Source: Fredinandcohnia aciditolerans (GTDB lineage: Bacteria; Bacillota; Bacilli; Bacillales; Bacillaceae_L). Taken from it: DNA of 64,000 nucleotides. Position numbers and translations under genes: made by a program. This document shows positions 43,987-53,128 of this stretch, in pieces (the stretch's first letter is position 1; each line of letters opens with the position of its first letter). The stretch is taken from assembly GCA_003640645.1 (NCBI GenBank), contig QGHH01000015.1, forward strand, positions 1 through 64,000, read 5' to 3'. The notes under the pieces were generated by a model. It did no database searches and was not told the origin of the DNA. It saw only the letters and a program-made list of their open reading frames with translations.

Positions 43987-45243
43987 TCAAAAAGCCGTGA
44001 TACATAGAGGTTTTTGCATATTTGCAAATAAATGATCTAGTCGCTTTACCTGATCCGTATGATTCACAATTACACGGCCAAAGTTGTATAGTTTCTTAAA
44101 AGAAACAGCCCCCATTAATAATGAGGATAAGTCTGATATTTCAATAGATATGTTAACTTCTGCCTTTTCTTTAGGAGATAGAGTTGCTTTTCCTTCTCTG
44201 AAGTTTATTACCACTCGTCTACTATTCTCTTTTATAAAACTATCAATAATGTTTAACCCTATTGTTATCGTTTCATTATTAAAAGGACATGCACCTAAAT
44301 ATTCAATGAACTTTTCGATATTAATAATTCGGTACATTAAACCTACCCCAGCGCGATTCGTTTCATGATATACACTCGGAATCAAACGATCGGATCCATT
44401 TCTAGGATCTTCGACTACGTACTCTATCTCATCATCTTGCGTAGTTAGCTCAATTCGATGAATTTGGTCGCTCTGGCTATTAAAGAACGCAGATAAGCAT
44501 AATAATGCTTGTGGACTTTGGTAAATCAGTTCTTTTATCACCATATTATTATGAACAAAATTCGTTTCGCTCATTTTTTTAAATGAAAATACGGTATAGC
44601 CTTCCAGTTTATCTCCATTCATATAACCAATCAATTTATTATCTGGATTTTTGAATATCCCTTCGATTTCATTTGCAGTTTTCAATATCATTCCGTGTGT
44701 TTCTTTTGCATATTGATTATAGCAATCTTCTATTAACTCTTTATGTGTTACATCAAGGTAAATAAGACCTTCTTTTGTCCCTCTTGCTGGAAAACTAGAT
44801 GGCTTAATATGGTATTGATTCATCTTCGTTCCATAGCCAAAGCCCATTTTTCTATAAAAATCGGGTCTAAATGGATAAAGTGCAACGAGTGCAACATCTC
44901 GCTGAACAAAGTGCTTTATAAAATATTGAATTAATTCTTTAGCAACTTTTTCTTTCTTATGTAGTAAGTCAACAGCCACTAATCCTACTCCGCCTACATT
45001 GATTGTTCTGGAGTGTACATTCATCTTAAAATAATGAATTCTCATGCCACCTACTAATTTATTCTCACGAAAAATTCCATAAAATTCAATCGAACTTACT
45101 TTTTCCTGATGAGAAATGAGCATGGTGGAATATCGCTCTTTGAACTCGGCTGTATTCTTCATCGTCCCAGGATAAGCATTTACAACGATATCAACAAAAG
45201 CTGGAATCTCAGTTGCGTCCAATTTTCTAATCACACTATTCAT
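43987..45243 (-). CDS. Eis-like GNAT acetyltransferase with SCP2-like C-terminal domain
   Basis: 418 aa. Two GNAT halves and a C-terminal sterol-carrier-protein-2-like domain, as in the Eis family (enhanced intracellular survival; in some species aminoglycoside acetyltransferase). The N-terminal GNAT has INVGGVGLVAVDLLHKKEKVAKELI (motif A), followed by VALYPFRPDFYRKMGFGYG. The C-terminal region has REGKATLSPKEKAEVNISIEIS and SLLMGAVSFKKLYNFGRV. The substrate here is unknown. ATG 45243. Confidence 0.85.
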   Translation of the reverse strand: MNSVIRKLDATEIPAFVDIVVNAYPGTMKNTAEFKERYSTMLISHQEKVSSIEFYGIFRENKLVGGMRIHYFKMNVHSRTINVGGVGLVAVDLLHKKEKVAKELIQYFIKHFVQRDVALVALYPFRPDFYRKMGFGYGTKMNQYHIKPSSFPARGTKEGLIYLDVTHKELIEDCYNQYAKETHGMILKTANEIEGIFKNPDNKLIGYMNGDKLEGYTVFSFKKMSETNFVHNNMVIKELIYQSPQALLCLSAFFNSQSDQIHRIELTTQDDEIEYVVEDPRNGSDRLIPSVYHETNRAGVGLMYRIINIEKFIEYLGACPFNNETITIGLNIIDSFIKENSRRVVINFREGKATLSPKEKAEVNISIEISDLSSLLMGAVSFKKLYNFGRVIVNHTDQVKRLDHLFANMQKPLCITAF

Positions 45244-45374
45244 ATGTACACATCCTTATCTACACCTATTATCAAGTTGGAAATTCCTATTTAGTCATAC
45301 CCACATTTTAATATATTCCAATTATAAAAATAAAGTAATAGTAAATTTCTATACCATTTTGACTAAAAAATGCA

Positions 45375-45410
45375 TTAAAAAAAGAATGCCACTATAAATT
45401 GGCATTCTTT
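45375..45410 (-). terminator. Terminator of blaR1-blaI
   Basis: On the minus strand AAGAATGCCA pairs with TGGCATTCTT, then six T. The blaI stop codon lies at its edge. Confidence 0.85.
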
Positions 45411-45798
45411 AATTGGTTTGCTTTTTCTTCTTAGGATCCAAAATGGAACGTAATTCCTGTATATCTTCTTCTGATAATGAGTCTTCCTTAATAAACTGGA
45501 CCAGCATTGATTTCAGTGCCCCACCATAAATTCGTTTAACAAAAGATTCCGCCTCCGCATGCTGGCATTCATCTTGCGAATAAAGTGGGAAAAAGGTATA
45601 AATCCTTTTTTCTTTATTTACACCTACTACACTTTTTTTGACAAGTCGATCAAGCAGGGTACGTATGGTTTTTGGTTTCCAATCCGTCCGTTCTTGAAGG
45701 CTAGAAATCACTTCATTGGCTGTTAGTGGCGTCTTTTCCCAAAGTACCGTCATAATTTCCCATTCAGACTCCGAGATAGTAGGTATTTTTTTAGACAC
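45409..45798 (-). CDS. blaI: BlaI/MecI-type penicillinase repressor
   Basis: 129 aa, normal length. Winged helix: ISESEWEIMTVLWEKTPLTA, NEVISSLQERTDWKPKTIRTLLDRLVKKSVV, with the C-terminal dimerisation helices (LKSMLVQFIKEDSLSEEDIQELRSIL) where BlaI is cut on induction. Binds the TACA-x2-TGTA dyads at 47707, 47831 and 47848. Co-transcribed behind blaR1 with a 60-bp gap. Confidence 0.9.
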   Translation of the reverse strand: MSKKIPTISESEWEIMTVLWEKTPLTANEVISSLQERTDWKPKTIRTLLDRLVKKSVVGVNKEKRIYTFFPLYSQDECQHAEAESFVKRIYGGALKSMLVQFIKEDSLSEEDIQELRSILDPKKKKQTN

Positions 45799-45858
45799 TC
45801 AGTTCCACCTCCTTTGTCGTTCAAACGATGATACTAACATCTTTTAATCAAGTTTTAC

Positions 45859-47625
45859 TTAATAGATTCCCTTTTCGTGCAAAATGGATAAAGTTATTTC
45901 TGCCGCCTTTATTCCGGTGGCATTATCTTCATGTTGTATATTGGTTGCAAAGAAATACGTATTTTGCCCTTTCTCTACATATCCGATGAACCAACCGTTT
46001 ATTTCATTGCCATTTACAGTGCCTGTTCCCGTTTTACCAGAAAGGATCTCCTTGTTTTTTTCCTCAAGCTTAATTGCATCTTTAACAGTCTGGATGTTTT
46101 TTTCCTTAAACCCTAGTTGATTTGTATACAAATCTCTTAATAGCTGGACCTGTTCCACTGGAGAAATTTTTAATGATGATTCTAGCCAGTATTGATTGAT
46201 TCCCCCAGACATGTCAGCATTCCCATAATTGATTTGCTTAAGATATGAATGGATACTCTCTGCCTGATTTCTTTGATCCAACTCCTGAAAATACCAGGTC
46301 ACTGAATTCTTCATGGCCGTTGTTACAGTTTGTTCTGAATTCCAAGAATCAAAGGGATACTTTGTGCCATCCCATTTTATCGTAGAATTTTCATCAGAAA
46401 TCAGATTAGACTCCAGTCCAATTAATGCACTATAAATCTTGTAAGTAGAATTCGGTGATACTCTCAAGGTGCTTTTGTCTTTATTATATATTTGATATTG
46501 ATCAGCCTGGAGATCATATAAGACAAAGCTTCCATCATAGCCAGTAAAATGCTCACTTAGATCCATATAAAGGGCATTTTCATTTTCAAAATCATAATGA
46601 TTGTTATCTTGAGCCATGGCAGAAATGAATGGAACCTGACTAACAACCAATACTCCTAAAATCGTAATAATCACTGTGCTTTTCAGCTTCAAAATCTTTG
46701 ATTCTTTTGTAAATGAAGCAATTCGCTTTATGCGACTTTTGATTTGTTTTTTGGAGCCATTAAATTGATTGGCTAACTTAACGTTTCTCTGACTTGAAAC
46801 TTTATCGATAAAATTGATGATTGTTAGCCCATATTGTCTATGACACTTTTCATCTAAGGAACTTAAAACTGCATGGTCACAAGCAATCTCACGATCTAAT
46901 CTCATTTTTCGAAACGCAATCCAAACGAGTGGATTGAACCAATAAATGATTTGAAAAATAACAATTAAGTAATTCGTTGCGATATCTTTTGATTTATAGT
47001 GGTTAAGCTCATGCAAAAATATATACTTGATTTCGTCTAAAGTCAGCCATTCGTTAAAATTAGCAGGCAATACCACATAATTTCTAAAAAGACCAAATGT
47101 CATCGGGGATTTGACATGCCTTGATTCTCCTACAACTACAAGTCCCGTTATATTTAATTGTTTTTTGCACTGTTCAAACAAAAACTGCACATCTTTATTT
47201 TTCAAAGAGTCTGTTGTTCTCTTAATCTTCCTTACATCAAGCCATGCTTTTACTGCAAAAAATGTCATGACTAGCATCCCTGCGATCCATATGCTGGCTG
47301 TCATGATATTAAGATATTCAAAGTTCGTCCGGTTAACTGATACGGAATAGTCCTGTTTCCAATTTGAGTTTTGAACTTCCTCCGTAATCACAATCGAAGG
47401 GATTCTTCCGTTACTCTCGTTGACCTCTAAAGTCATATTGGAAAGTTCAAAAGGTAATAATTGAAACGGAATAAAAGGCAGTAACAATGCAATCAACAAT
47501 AAGTACCATATACAATATTGCCCTTTTGCAGATAATTGCTTTTTGAATATGCTCCGCACAAACAAGATGCCGATAACCGTTAAGGAAGATACAGTTAAAC
47601 AGATGATAAAGTATGTAAAAAACAT
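45859..47625 (-). CDS. blaR1: BlaR1/MecR1-type beta-lactam sensor-transducer
   Basis: 588 aa. N-terminal membrane helices, then the cytoplasmic M56 zinc protease motif HELNH (H205, E206, H209) with the GREI-like MRLDREIACDHAVL region, and a further helix near 316-334. Residues about 345-588 are the external penicillin-binding sensor: S393-TYK (STYK) and KTGTG near 530. Beta-lactam acylation outside activates the protease, and BlaI is removed. First gene of the minus-strand blaR1-blaI operon, divergent from the beta-lactamase. Confidence 0.92.
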   Translation of the reverse strand: MFFTYFIICLTVSSLTVIGILFVRSIFKKQLSAKGQYCIWYLLLIALLLPFIPFQLLPFELSNMTLEVNESNGRIPSIVITEEVQNSNWKQDYSVSVNRTNFEYLNIMTASIWIAGMLVMTFFAVKAWLDVRKIKRTTDSLKNKDVQFLFEQCKKQLNITGLVVVGESRHVKSPMTFGLFRNYVVLPANFNEWLTLDEIKYIFLHELNHYKSKDIATNYLIVIFQIIYWFNPLVWIAFRKMRLDREIACDHAVLSSLDEKCHRQYGLTIINFIDKVSSQRNVKLANQFNGSKKQIKSRIKRIASFTKESKILKLKSTVIITILGVLVVSQVPFISAMAQDNNHYDFENENALYMDLSEHFTGYDGSFVLYDLQADQYQIYNKDKSTLRVSPNSTYKIYSALIGLESNLISDENSTIKWDGTKYPFDSWNSEQTVTTAMKNSVTWYFQELDQRNQAESIHSYLKQINYGNADMSGGINQYWLESSLKISPVEQVQLLRDLYTNQLGFKEKNIQTVKDAIKLEEKNKEILSGKTGTGTVNGNEINGWFIGYVEKGQNTYFFATNIQHEDNATGIKAAEITLSILHEKGIY

Positions 47626-47706
47626 CTTATTTTCATCTCCCTATCTCTGCCCGTTGCTTTCTACCTAAAGGGCAAAATCTTTCATAACTATATCCCTTTT
47701 CCCAGA

Positions 47707-47720
47707 ATTACAACTGTAAT
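47707..47720 (-). promoter_or_regulatory. BlaI operator-like dyad for blaR1
   Basis: ATTACAACTGTAAT, a nearly perfect palindrome of the BlaI TACA-N2-TGTA type, 82 bp before the blaR1 start. Confidence 0.75.
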
Positions 47721-47815
47721 ATTCAAATGATATCACGCTAGTTGAAGTTTATCAATCTCCTCCTTCTAGTTAAATGTTCTACTTCTTGGGAATTTTTATT
47801 CTTTTAAAAAATGGG

Positions 47816-47861
47816 TTGACCACATTTGATTACAATTGTAGTATTGTATTACACGTGTAAT
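47816..47861 (+). promoter_or_regulatory. bla promoter with two BlaI operator-like dyads
   Basis: TTGACC (-35, 47816-47821), 17 bp, TAGTAT (-10, 47839-47844). TACAATTGTA (47831-47840) covers the spacer and the -10. ATTACACGTGTAAT (47848-47861), a perfect dyad, covers the start site. Repressor binding would block RNA polymerase. Confidence 0.85.
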
Positions 47862-47946
47862 CAAAATCACAGAAAGGTGGATGTCCATTCGAATCAACTC
47901 TATAATTCTTTAGATTTATCATTTATTAGGAAAGAGGTTATTCATT

Positions 47947-48876
47947 TTGAAGAAAATAACGAATACATTATTCAAATTACATACATTTAAAGGCACTCTC
48001 CTTCTATCTCTGTTTATTCTAGTCATGTTAGCTGGTTGCTCCGATTCAGCAACTTCTACAGCTTCCCCATCGGAAACAAATAAAGAGAAAGAAACTACTA
48101 CAGATGAAGAGTTCACACAACTTGAAAGCAAGTTCGACGCCCGCCTCGGGGTTTATGCATATGATACTGAAACAGAAAAGAGTGTCGTCCATCGAGAAGA
48201 TGAGAAGTTTGCTTTCGCTTCCACTTACAAGGCGCTTGCTGCAGGTGCAATGCTTCAACAGAAATCGATAAACGAACTTGACGAAATTATCACTTACACA
48301 AAAGATGAATTAGTCACTTATTCACCAGTCACAGAAAAACATGTGGATACAGGAATGTCATTGAAGGATATTGCGGAGGCTGCTATCCGTTACAGCGACA
48401 ATACAGCTGGGAATCTACTATTCAATGAAATCGGAGGTCCTGTAGGATTTGAAACAGCGCTAAGGGAGATTGGCGATATGGTTACAGAGTCTGACCGTTT
48501 TGAGCCTGATTTGAACTTTACAGCTCCGGGAAACTCTCGTGACACAAGTACACCGAGAGCACTTGCACAAAGTCTACAAACATTCGTGGTTAGTGACATT
48601 CTTCCCTCAGAGAAGCGAGCACTCATGACCGATTGGCTAGTCGGGAACACCACTGGAGATACATTAATCCGTGCTGGTGTACCTGAAGGCTGGGTCGTTG
48701 GTGATAAAAGCGGGGCAGCAAGTTACGGAACACGTAATGATATTGCCATTGTTTGGCCACCTGAACGTGATCCAATTGTTATCGCCATTCTATCTGACCG
48801 TAGTTCAGAGGACGCAACATATGATGATACCCTAATTGCAGAGGCTACGAAAATCGTAATAGAAGCTTTAAAATAA
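47947..48876 (+). CDS. bla: Class A beta-lactamase, lipoprotein form
   Basis: 309 aa. TTG start with AAAGAGG upstream. Lipobox LAGC (Cys31) suggests a membrane-anchored form as in Bacillus BlaP; a Thr/Glu-rich linker follows. All class A motifs are intact: STYK (S92, K95), SDN (150-152), EPDLN (E186) and KSG (K254). Hydrolyses penicillins outside the cell. Under BlaI/BlaR1 control, judged from the operator dyads. Ordinary base composition, so it looks resident rather than newly acquired. Confidence 0.93.
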   Translation: MKKITNTLFKLHTFKGTLLLSLFILVMLAGCSDSATSTASPSETNKEKETTTDEEFTQLESKFDARLGVYAYDTETEKSVVHREDEKFAFASTYKALAAGAMLQQKSINELDEIITYTKDELVTYSPVTEKHVDTGMSLKDIAEAAIRYSDNTAGNLLFNEIGGPVGFETALREIGDMVTESDRFEPDLNFTAPGNSRDTSTPRALAQSLQTFVVSDILPSEKRALMTDWLVGNTTGDTLIRAGVPEGWVVGDKSGAASYGTRNDIAIVWPPERDPIVIAILSDRSSEDATYDDTLIAEATKIVIEALK

Positions 48877-48888
48877 AATGAATTCAAC

Positions 48889-48924
48889 GGGGCAACTGGT
48901 TTAAGTACTGGTTGCTCCATTTTC
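48889..48924 (+). terminator. Terminator of the beta-lactamase gene
   Basis: GGGGCAAC pairs with GTTGCTCC (one mismatch), followed by TTTTCC. Confidence 0.7.
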
Positions 48925-49049
48925 CTTATTGTAGATACTTTCCCCTTGAATATATTTTTTTTATAAAAAACAAGGTAAGAACAAGGATTCGATACTATAT
49001 TTATAGAATATACTTATAGATATACATATAAAGGGAAGGTGAATTAACC

Positions 49050-50747
49050 ATGACACAAGATATTCGTCATAGTTATTATAAAGAATTAATTGATTTAAAA
49101 GATGTAGAATTGATAGAAGCACAATTTCAAAGTTTACTTGATGTTTCAATCAATTCTGTTTCTGACCTTGTAAAGTGGTTAGAAGATGAAAAGAATTTAA
49201 CCATTAAGATTGCAGAGGCAATAACAGGTCACCAAGTAGACTTCTACCGAAACACAGAGGATGAAGAAATTAAAGCAACGTATCTTCACGATCAGCAAGT
49301 CATTCATCCACTTTTCATGAAATATGAAGCAAAATTAAATGAGAAGTTCTGTGAGTCTCCATTCTTTAATCAATTAGATGATAAGCGCTACGGCTTAATG
49401 CGACGAGTTCGCGAATCCAAAGTGAAACTGTTCAGAGAAGAAAATATTCCATTAATGGTAAGAGAACAAGAACTCTGTACAAAGTACAGTGAAATTATGG
49501 GAGGATTAACAGTTGAATGGGAGGGTGAAGAAAAGCCTTTTCCATTTATTCAATCCCAACTCGACACTCTTGACAGAAGCATTCGAGAAAAAGCATATTA
49601 CAAGATTGGTACTGCATTTCGTCAAATTAAGCCGGATATGGATGCCATCATGGACGAACTCATTCAATTGCGCCATCAAATCGCATTAAATGCCGGTTTT
49701 GAAAATTATCGTGATTATATGTTTGTAGCCAAGAATCGTGAGTATAGTGTCCAAGATTGTTATGACTTCCATGAAAATGTAGAAAAACACATTATCCCTG
49801 CTTGGAATCGACTTGCCAATGTATTTAAATCCAAGCTTGGTGTCGATACTTATCGCCCTTGGGACAACACCGCAAAATTGATGAAAAAACCGCCATACGT
49901 TGAGGTATCTACACTTATGGATGGTGTTTCTGAAATGTTAGGAAAGACAGATCCCTATTTTTCAGAACGTTTCGATTACATGAGAGAAAATGGATTATTA
50001 GATCTTGGAGATCGAAAAGGAAAAAGTCCAGGTGGTTTTTGTACCTCCTTACCTGTTTCAGGAGATACCTTTGTATTTGCGAACTTTAGCCCGTCCTTTT
50101 TCTCTCTAATTGCATTAATCCATGAAATGGGACATGCGGTGAATGGGTACCTTCAATTTTCTGAACATGGACCTACTGAAGACTACCAACACCGAATGGA
50201 AGTAGCTGAACTGTATTCTCATGGGATGGAATTGCTCTTATTGGATAAGCTAGATCGTTTTTATCCAGATGAAGAGGATTTTCACAGTGCACAGCGTGAA
50301 GAGTTAAGACGCGCATTTACAATGTTATATGGACCATTATCAGGGGACCTCTTCCAGCATTGGATGTATACGAACCCTACCCACACAGCCAAAGAGCGTG
50401 ACGACAAATACTTTGAAATCTCAAAACGTTATGGTTTAAATCCTGTTGATACTTCTGGACTAGAGGAAGAAATTGGGATGAGTTGGATCGGCACCCTTCA
50501 TTATTTCGAAGTACCTTTCTATAATATTGAATACTCTATTTCGATGTTAGGTGCTTTAGAATTACTTGAGAATTATCAGAAAGACCCTAAGCAAACGGTT
50601 GAAGCCTATAAAAAAGGTGCAAGTGCGGACTACAATCAATCCATCGCAGCTATTTATAAAGAAACTGGGGTCAATTTTGACTTTTCAGAACCGGCTGTTA
50701 AACGAATGGGTGAATTCTTAGAAAAAGTCATTCAAGATATTCATTAA
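49050..50747 (+). CDS. M3-family oligoendopeptidase (PepF-like)
   Basis: 565 aa. Zinc motif HEMGH (H358, E359, H362) in the segment FSLIALIHEMGHAVNGYL, with the downstream Glu-bearing helix RMEVAELYSHGMELL. Cytoplasmic endopeptidase of the M3B family, cutting short peptides. The CTSLPVSGDTFVFANFS segment before the zinc site is typical. GGGAAGG before the ATG. A bidirectional terminator follows. Confidence 0.9.
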   Translation: MTQDIRHSYYKELIDLKDVELIEAQFQSLLDVSINSVSDLVKWLEDEKNLTIKIAEAITGHQVDFYRNTEDEEIKATYLHDQQVIHPLFMKYEAKLNEKFCESPFFNQLDDKRYGLMRRVRESKVKLFREENIPLMVREQELCTKYSEIMGGLTVEWEGEEKPFPFIQSQLDTLDRSIREKAYYKIGTAFRQIKPDMDAIMDELIQLRHQIALNAGFENYRDYMFVAKNREYSVQDCYDFHENVEKHIIPAWNRLANVFKSKLGVDTYRPWDNTAKLMKKPPYVEVSTLMDGVSEMLGKTDPYFSERFDYMRENGLLDLGDRKGKSPGGFCTSLPVSGDTFVFANFSPSFFSLIALIHEMGHAVNGYLQFSEHGPTEDYQHRMEVAELYSHGMELLLLDKLDRFYPDEEDFHSAQREELRRAFTMLYGPLSGDLFQHWMYTNPTHTAKERDDKYFEISKRYGLNPVDTSGLEEEIGMSWIGTLHYFEVPFYNIEYSISMLGALELLENYQKDPKQTVEAYKKGASADYNQSIAAIYKETGVNFDFSEPAVKRMGEFLEKVIQDIH

Positions 50748-50780
50748 TAAAGTGAAGCACGTAAAAAAACTTCACCATGC

Positions 50781-50822
50781 AAAAAGGGCTTAGAGAGAAC
50801 TTCCTCTCTAAACCCTTTTTTA
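50781..50822. terminator. Strong bidirectional terminator
   Basis: AAAAAGGG-C-TTAGAGAG pairs with CTCTCTAA-A-CCCTTTTTT. It separates the peptidase from the converging DUF4260 gene. Confidence 0.9.
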
Positions 50823-50859
50823 TGAATGATTGTACTAAAACTGCCAGTTTATATAACAC

Positions 50860-51207
50860 TTAAACTCTATTTAAATGTGTATCTTTGAAATTAGTAGAAT
50901 ATTTCAGCCCGTACCCAAGTGCTCTATCCATCCCTATATGAGCTGACCAAATTAACCCCACTGCCAACACGAATTGATTCTTTAGGAGTAAACCTACTAT
51001 TACAATCAGAATCGACACACTATAAGTATGAAAAATATTATAACATTTTGCACCAACATTATTGTTAAACATATAGCCGATCATTGAAATGTCAGGTGCA
51101 AACAATAAAATTAAAAACATCCACCAACTGTACCCATTATACGAATAAAGATATATACTTAACACGAAAACTGCTAGCCCTTCAATGTGTAACATCATTT
51201 TATTCAT
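50860..51207 (-). CDS. DUF4260-family membrane protein
   Basis: 115 aa from ATG 51207 (GAGGGG upstream). Four membrane helices and the hallmark FAPDISMIGYMFNNNVGAKCYN, then GLIWSAHIGMDRALGYGLKY. Function unknown; widespread in Bacilli. Confidence 0.85.
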   Translation of the reverse strand: MNKMMLHIEGLAVFVLSIYLYSYNGYSWWMFLILLFAPDISMIGYMFNNNVGAKCYNIFHTYSVSILIVIVGLLLKNQFVLAVGLIWSAHIGMDRALGYGLKYSTNFKDTHLNRV

Positions 51208-51362
51208 CTCTGTGTTTCCCCTCACTCTTCAAAGCAGTCATTTCATATTTTATTATATAAAGTAATGATTCATTCTCATTACTGCTCGTTACCTTAAGAA
51301 AATAATTTCATAAAGTCTACATTAAACTGTTCCATTCATAACTCCTTCTTCTATTTTATTAT

Positions 51363-51542
51363 TTAGAGAGCTCCGAGAAAACAGTACATTAATGCAAAGA
51401 TAAAAATAAATGTTAATACTGGTCCTAATACATCTTGTCTATGGGTACTTTTTCCGGACTTTAAATTTTTTAAAAAAGTAGTAAAATTAATAAACCACAA
51501 AACACCTAATAACGGTATGACAACCAAAAGCATAATTAACAA
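51363..51542 (-). CDS. 59-aa two-helix membrane protein
   Basis: The minus strand from TTG 51542 reads LLIMLLVVIPLLGVLWFINF, then FLKNLKSGKSTHRQDVLGPVL, and a second helix ending YCFLGAL. GGAAGGTGGG precedes it at about 13 nt; an ATG three codons in is an alternative. Not recognised. Confidence 0.5.
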   Translation of the reverse strand: MLIMLLVVIPLLGVLWFINFTTFLKNLKSGKSTHRQDVLGPVLTFIFIFALMYCFLGAL

Positions 51543-51656
51543 AGATTCGTTCCCACCTTCCCAAACGGTTAGTACTTCTTATTATTGTTGAAAGATTTTT
51601 GATAGAATGTTAATCTCTAAGCAAAGTATATGTATATTTTATAAGGAGCTAATGCC

Positions 51657-52172
51657 ATGCCTAAAATTTCTCTTGCTGAAGCTGTAAAATTAAAGAGCGT
51701 TTTATCCAAAAGAATACATGAATTAGAAGAAGAAATGGATCGTCTAGCTTTTATTGACATTGAAAAAGGAAATAAGATTCCAAAACAAGTACGTACGTTA
51801 ACTGATGTCGAACAAGATATGGAAGAAGTTCGAAAAGACGTTCGATTACTTGACAAACTCATGTATAAAGCGAATATTGGAAACGAAATCATTTTTAATG
51901 ATGAAGCAATAACTATTGTTGAAGCAATAGAACTTGCTACCCAGTTACGTGCAAAAGCTCGTAAATATAAGGTATATGGCACAGCGCCTAAAGAGGAGTT
52001 TTCTTATTCTTATAGTGAAGGTGTACCTCTTGTTAAAGTTGCGATGTTTGATCCAGAAGCATACCGATTAAAAGGGTTAGAAATTGATCGTCAGGCTAAT
52101 CGACTATCTAATCTAATTAATGCCAAAAACTACTCCATAGAATTAAATTTTGATAGTGAAAAATATTTCTAA
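51657..52172 (+). CDS. DIP1984/septicolysin-like family protein
   Basis: 171 aa. AAGGAGC before the ATG. Helical protein with LAEAVKLKSVLSKRIHELEEEMDRLAF and a closing MFDPEAYRLKGLEIDRQANRLSNLINAKNY, the layout of the DIP1984 group. Possible coiled coil at 8-70. No membrane segment. Function unknown. Confidence 0.65.
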   Translation: MPKISLAEAVKLKSVLSKRIHELEEEMDRLAFIDIEKGNKIPKQVRTLTDVEQDMEEVRKDVRLLDKLMYKANIGNEIIFNDEAITIVEAIELATQLRAKARKYKVYGTAPKEEFSYSYSEGVPLVKVAMFDPEAYRLKGLEIDRQANRLSNLINAKNYSIELNFDSEKYF

Positions 52173-52173
52173 A

Positions 52174-52202
52174 CCTTGAAGTGGTGAGACTCCACTTCAA
52201 GG
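52174..52202 (+). terminator. Perfect 11-bp hairpin
   Basis: CCTTGAAGTGG (52174-52184) pairs with CCACTTCAAGG (52192-52202). No T-run follows; it directly precedes a small ORF's ribosome binding site, so it could also act on translation. Confidence 0.45.
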
Positions 52203-52221
52203 CATAGAAGGAGATGTTCTT

Positions 52222-52344
52222 GTGAACTCACGTACAATTGTAATGGCAATCGGCAAACCAATAATTCAATTACCATTTACATATTTACATGTTACCAATT
52301 ACCATCTTTCGCAATGGAAGGTCGATGACCACTCCTTTAAATAG
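52222..52344 (+). CDS. 40-aa ORF with good ribosome binding site
   Basis: GAAGGAGATG precedes GTG 52222. Product MNSRTIVMAIGKPIIQLPFT, then YLHVTNYHLSQWKVDDHSFK. It sits between a perfect hairpin and a terminator. No family recognised; expression is unproven. Confidence 0.35.
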   Translation: MNSRTIVMAIGKPIIQLPFTYLHVTNYHLSQWKVDDHSFK

Positions 52345-52363
52345 ATTTAAATCTCCTTCTATG

Positions 52364-52398
52364 AATCCTTCATCCATATCGGATGGAGGATTTTTTTT
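52364..52398 (+). terminator. Rho-independent terminator
   Basis: ATCCTTCATCC pairs with GGATGGAGGAT (one G-T), followed by eight T. Confidence 0.85.
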
Positions 52399-52454
52399 GG
52401 ATGGTTTTATTTTCAATACTAATCTACCACGCTAATTACAACAAAAATTCAATT

Positions 52455-52964
52455 TTATGAATAGACGTGGTTAAATACCCAGTTTTTAAAGGATTGATAT
52501 GCTTGTTCTTGTAGTGGCTTCGGGTAAGACATTAAAACAAGTGAAACGGGATTTTGCCCTTTTGCTAATGGTGGTTGAACATAACCCCACCCACTAAGGG
52601 TAAAGCCATTTCGTTTATAAAAATCAGCTCGTCTTTTTTCGATTTCTCCCTCAGGTGGTTCAATTTCAATCACAACAGGTTTTACCTGCTGCTCGAGAAA
52701 AGCTTGGAGGAGTTTCGACCCCAAGCCTCCATTCCGGAATCTTAATTTAACGGCAAAATGTTCTAAGAAGATAAAGTCTGGTCCCTCCCATGTGGCAAAA
52801 AAAGCAGCAAGCTCATGATCTTTTTCATAAACATATATTTGATAATGAGGGTCAGAAAGTAAAGAACGTTGCATGTGGTAAGGCCTATATTCATCACTAG
52901 GGAAAGAATCTTCAAATAATTGATAAAGGCTTTCAAAATGGTCTTCTTGTAAAAGGGTTAACAT
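52455..52964 (-). CDS. GNAT-family N-acetyltransferase
   Basis: 169 aa. Motif A: LEHFAVKLRFRNGGLGSKLLQAFLEQ (RNGGLG), motif B: RRADFYKRNGFTLSGWGYVQPPL. The FAVKL/EIEPPEGEIEKRR pattern is typical of a Bacillus GNAT subgroup. Acetyl-CoA-dependent, unknown substrate. ATG 52964 with AGGAGAATC upstream. Confidence 0.82.
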   Translation of the reverse strand: MLTLLQEDHFESLYQLFEDSFPSDEYRPYHMQRSLLSDPHYQIYVYEKDHELAAFFATWEGPDFIFLEHFAVKLRFRNGGLGSKLLQAFLEQQVKPVVIEIEPPEGEIEKRRADFYKRNGFTLSGWGYVQPPLAKGQNPVSLVLMSYPKPLQEQAYQSFKNWVFNHVYS

Positions 52965-53128
52965 GTGATTCTCCTTGCTGACTTGTTAATTTGTTATTAA
53001 TCCTGATTTTTATGTTACTATTTTAGCATAGTGTGCATTGATATTTTTAACATATTAGTCGGAGTTGATTGCCAAATTGATTCGGTCAAAAACGGGGCAC
53101 CCCTATTTGTATAAACATGTAGAAACGA

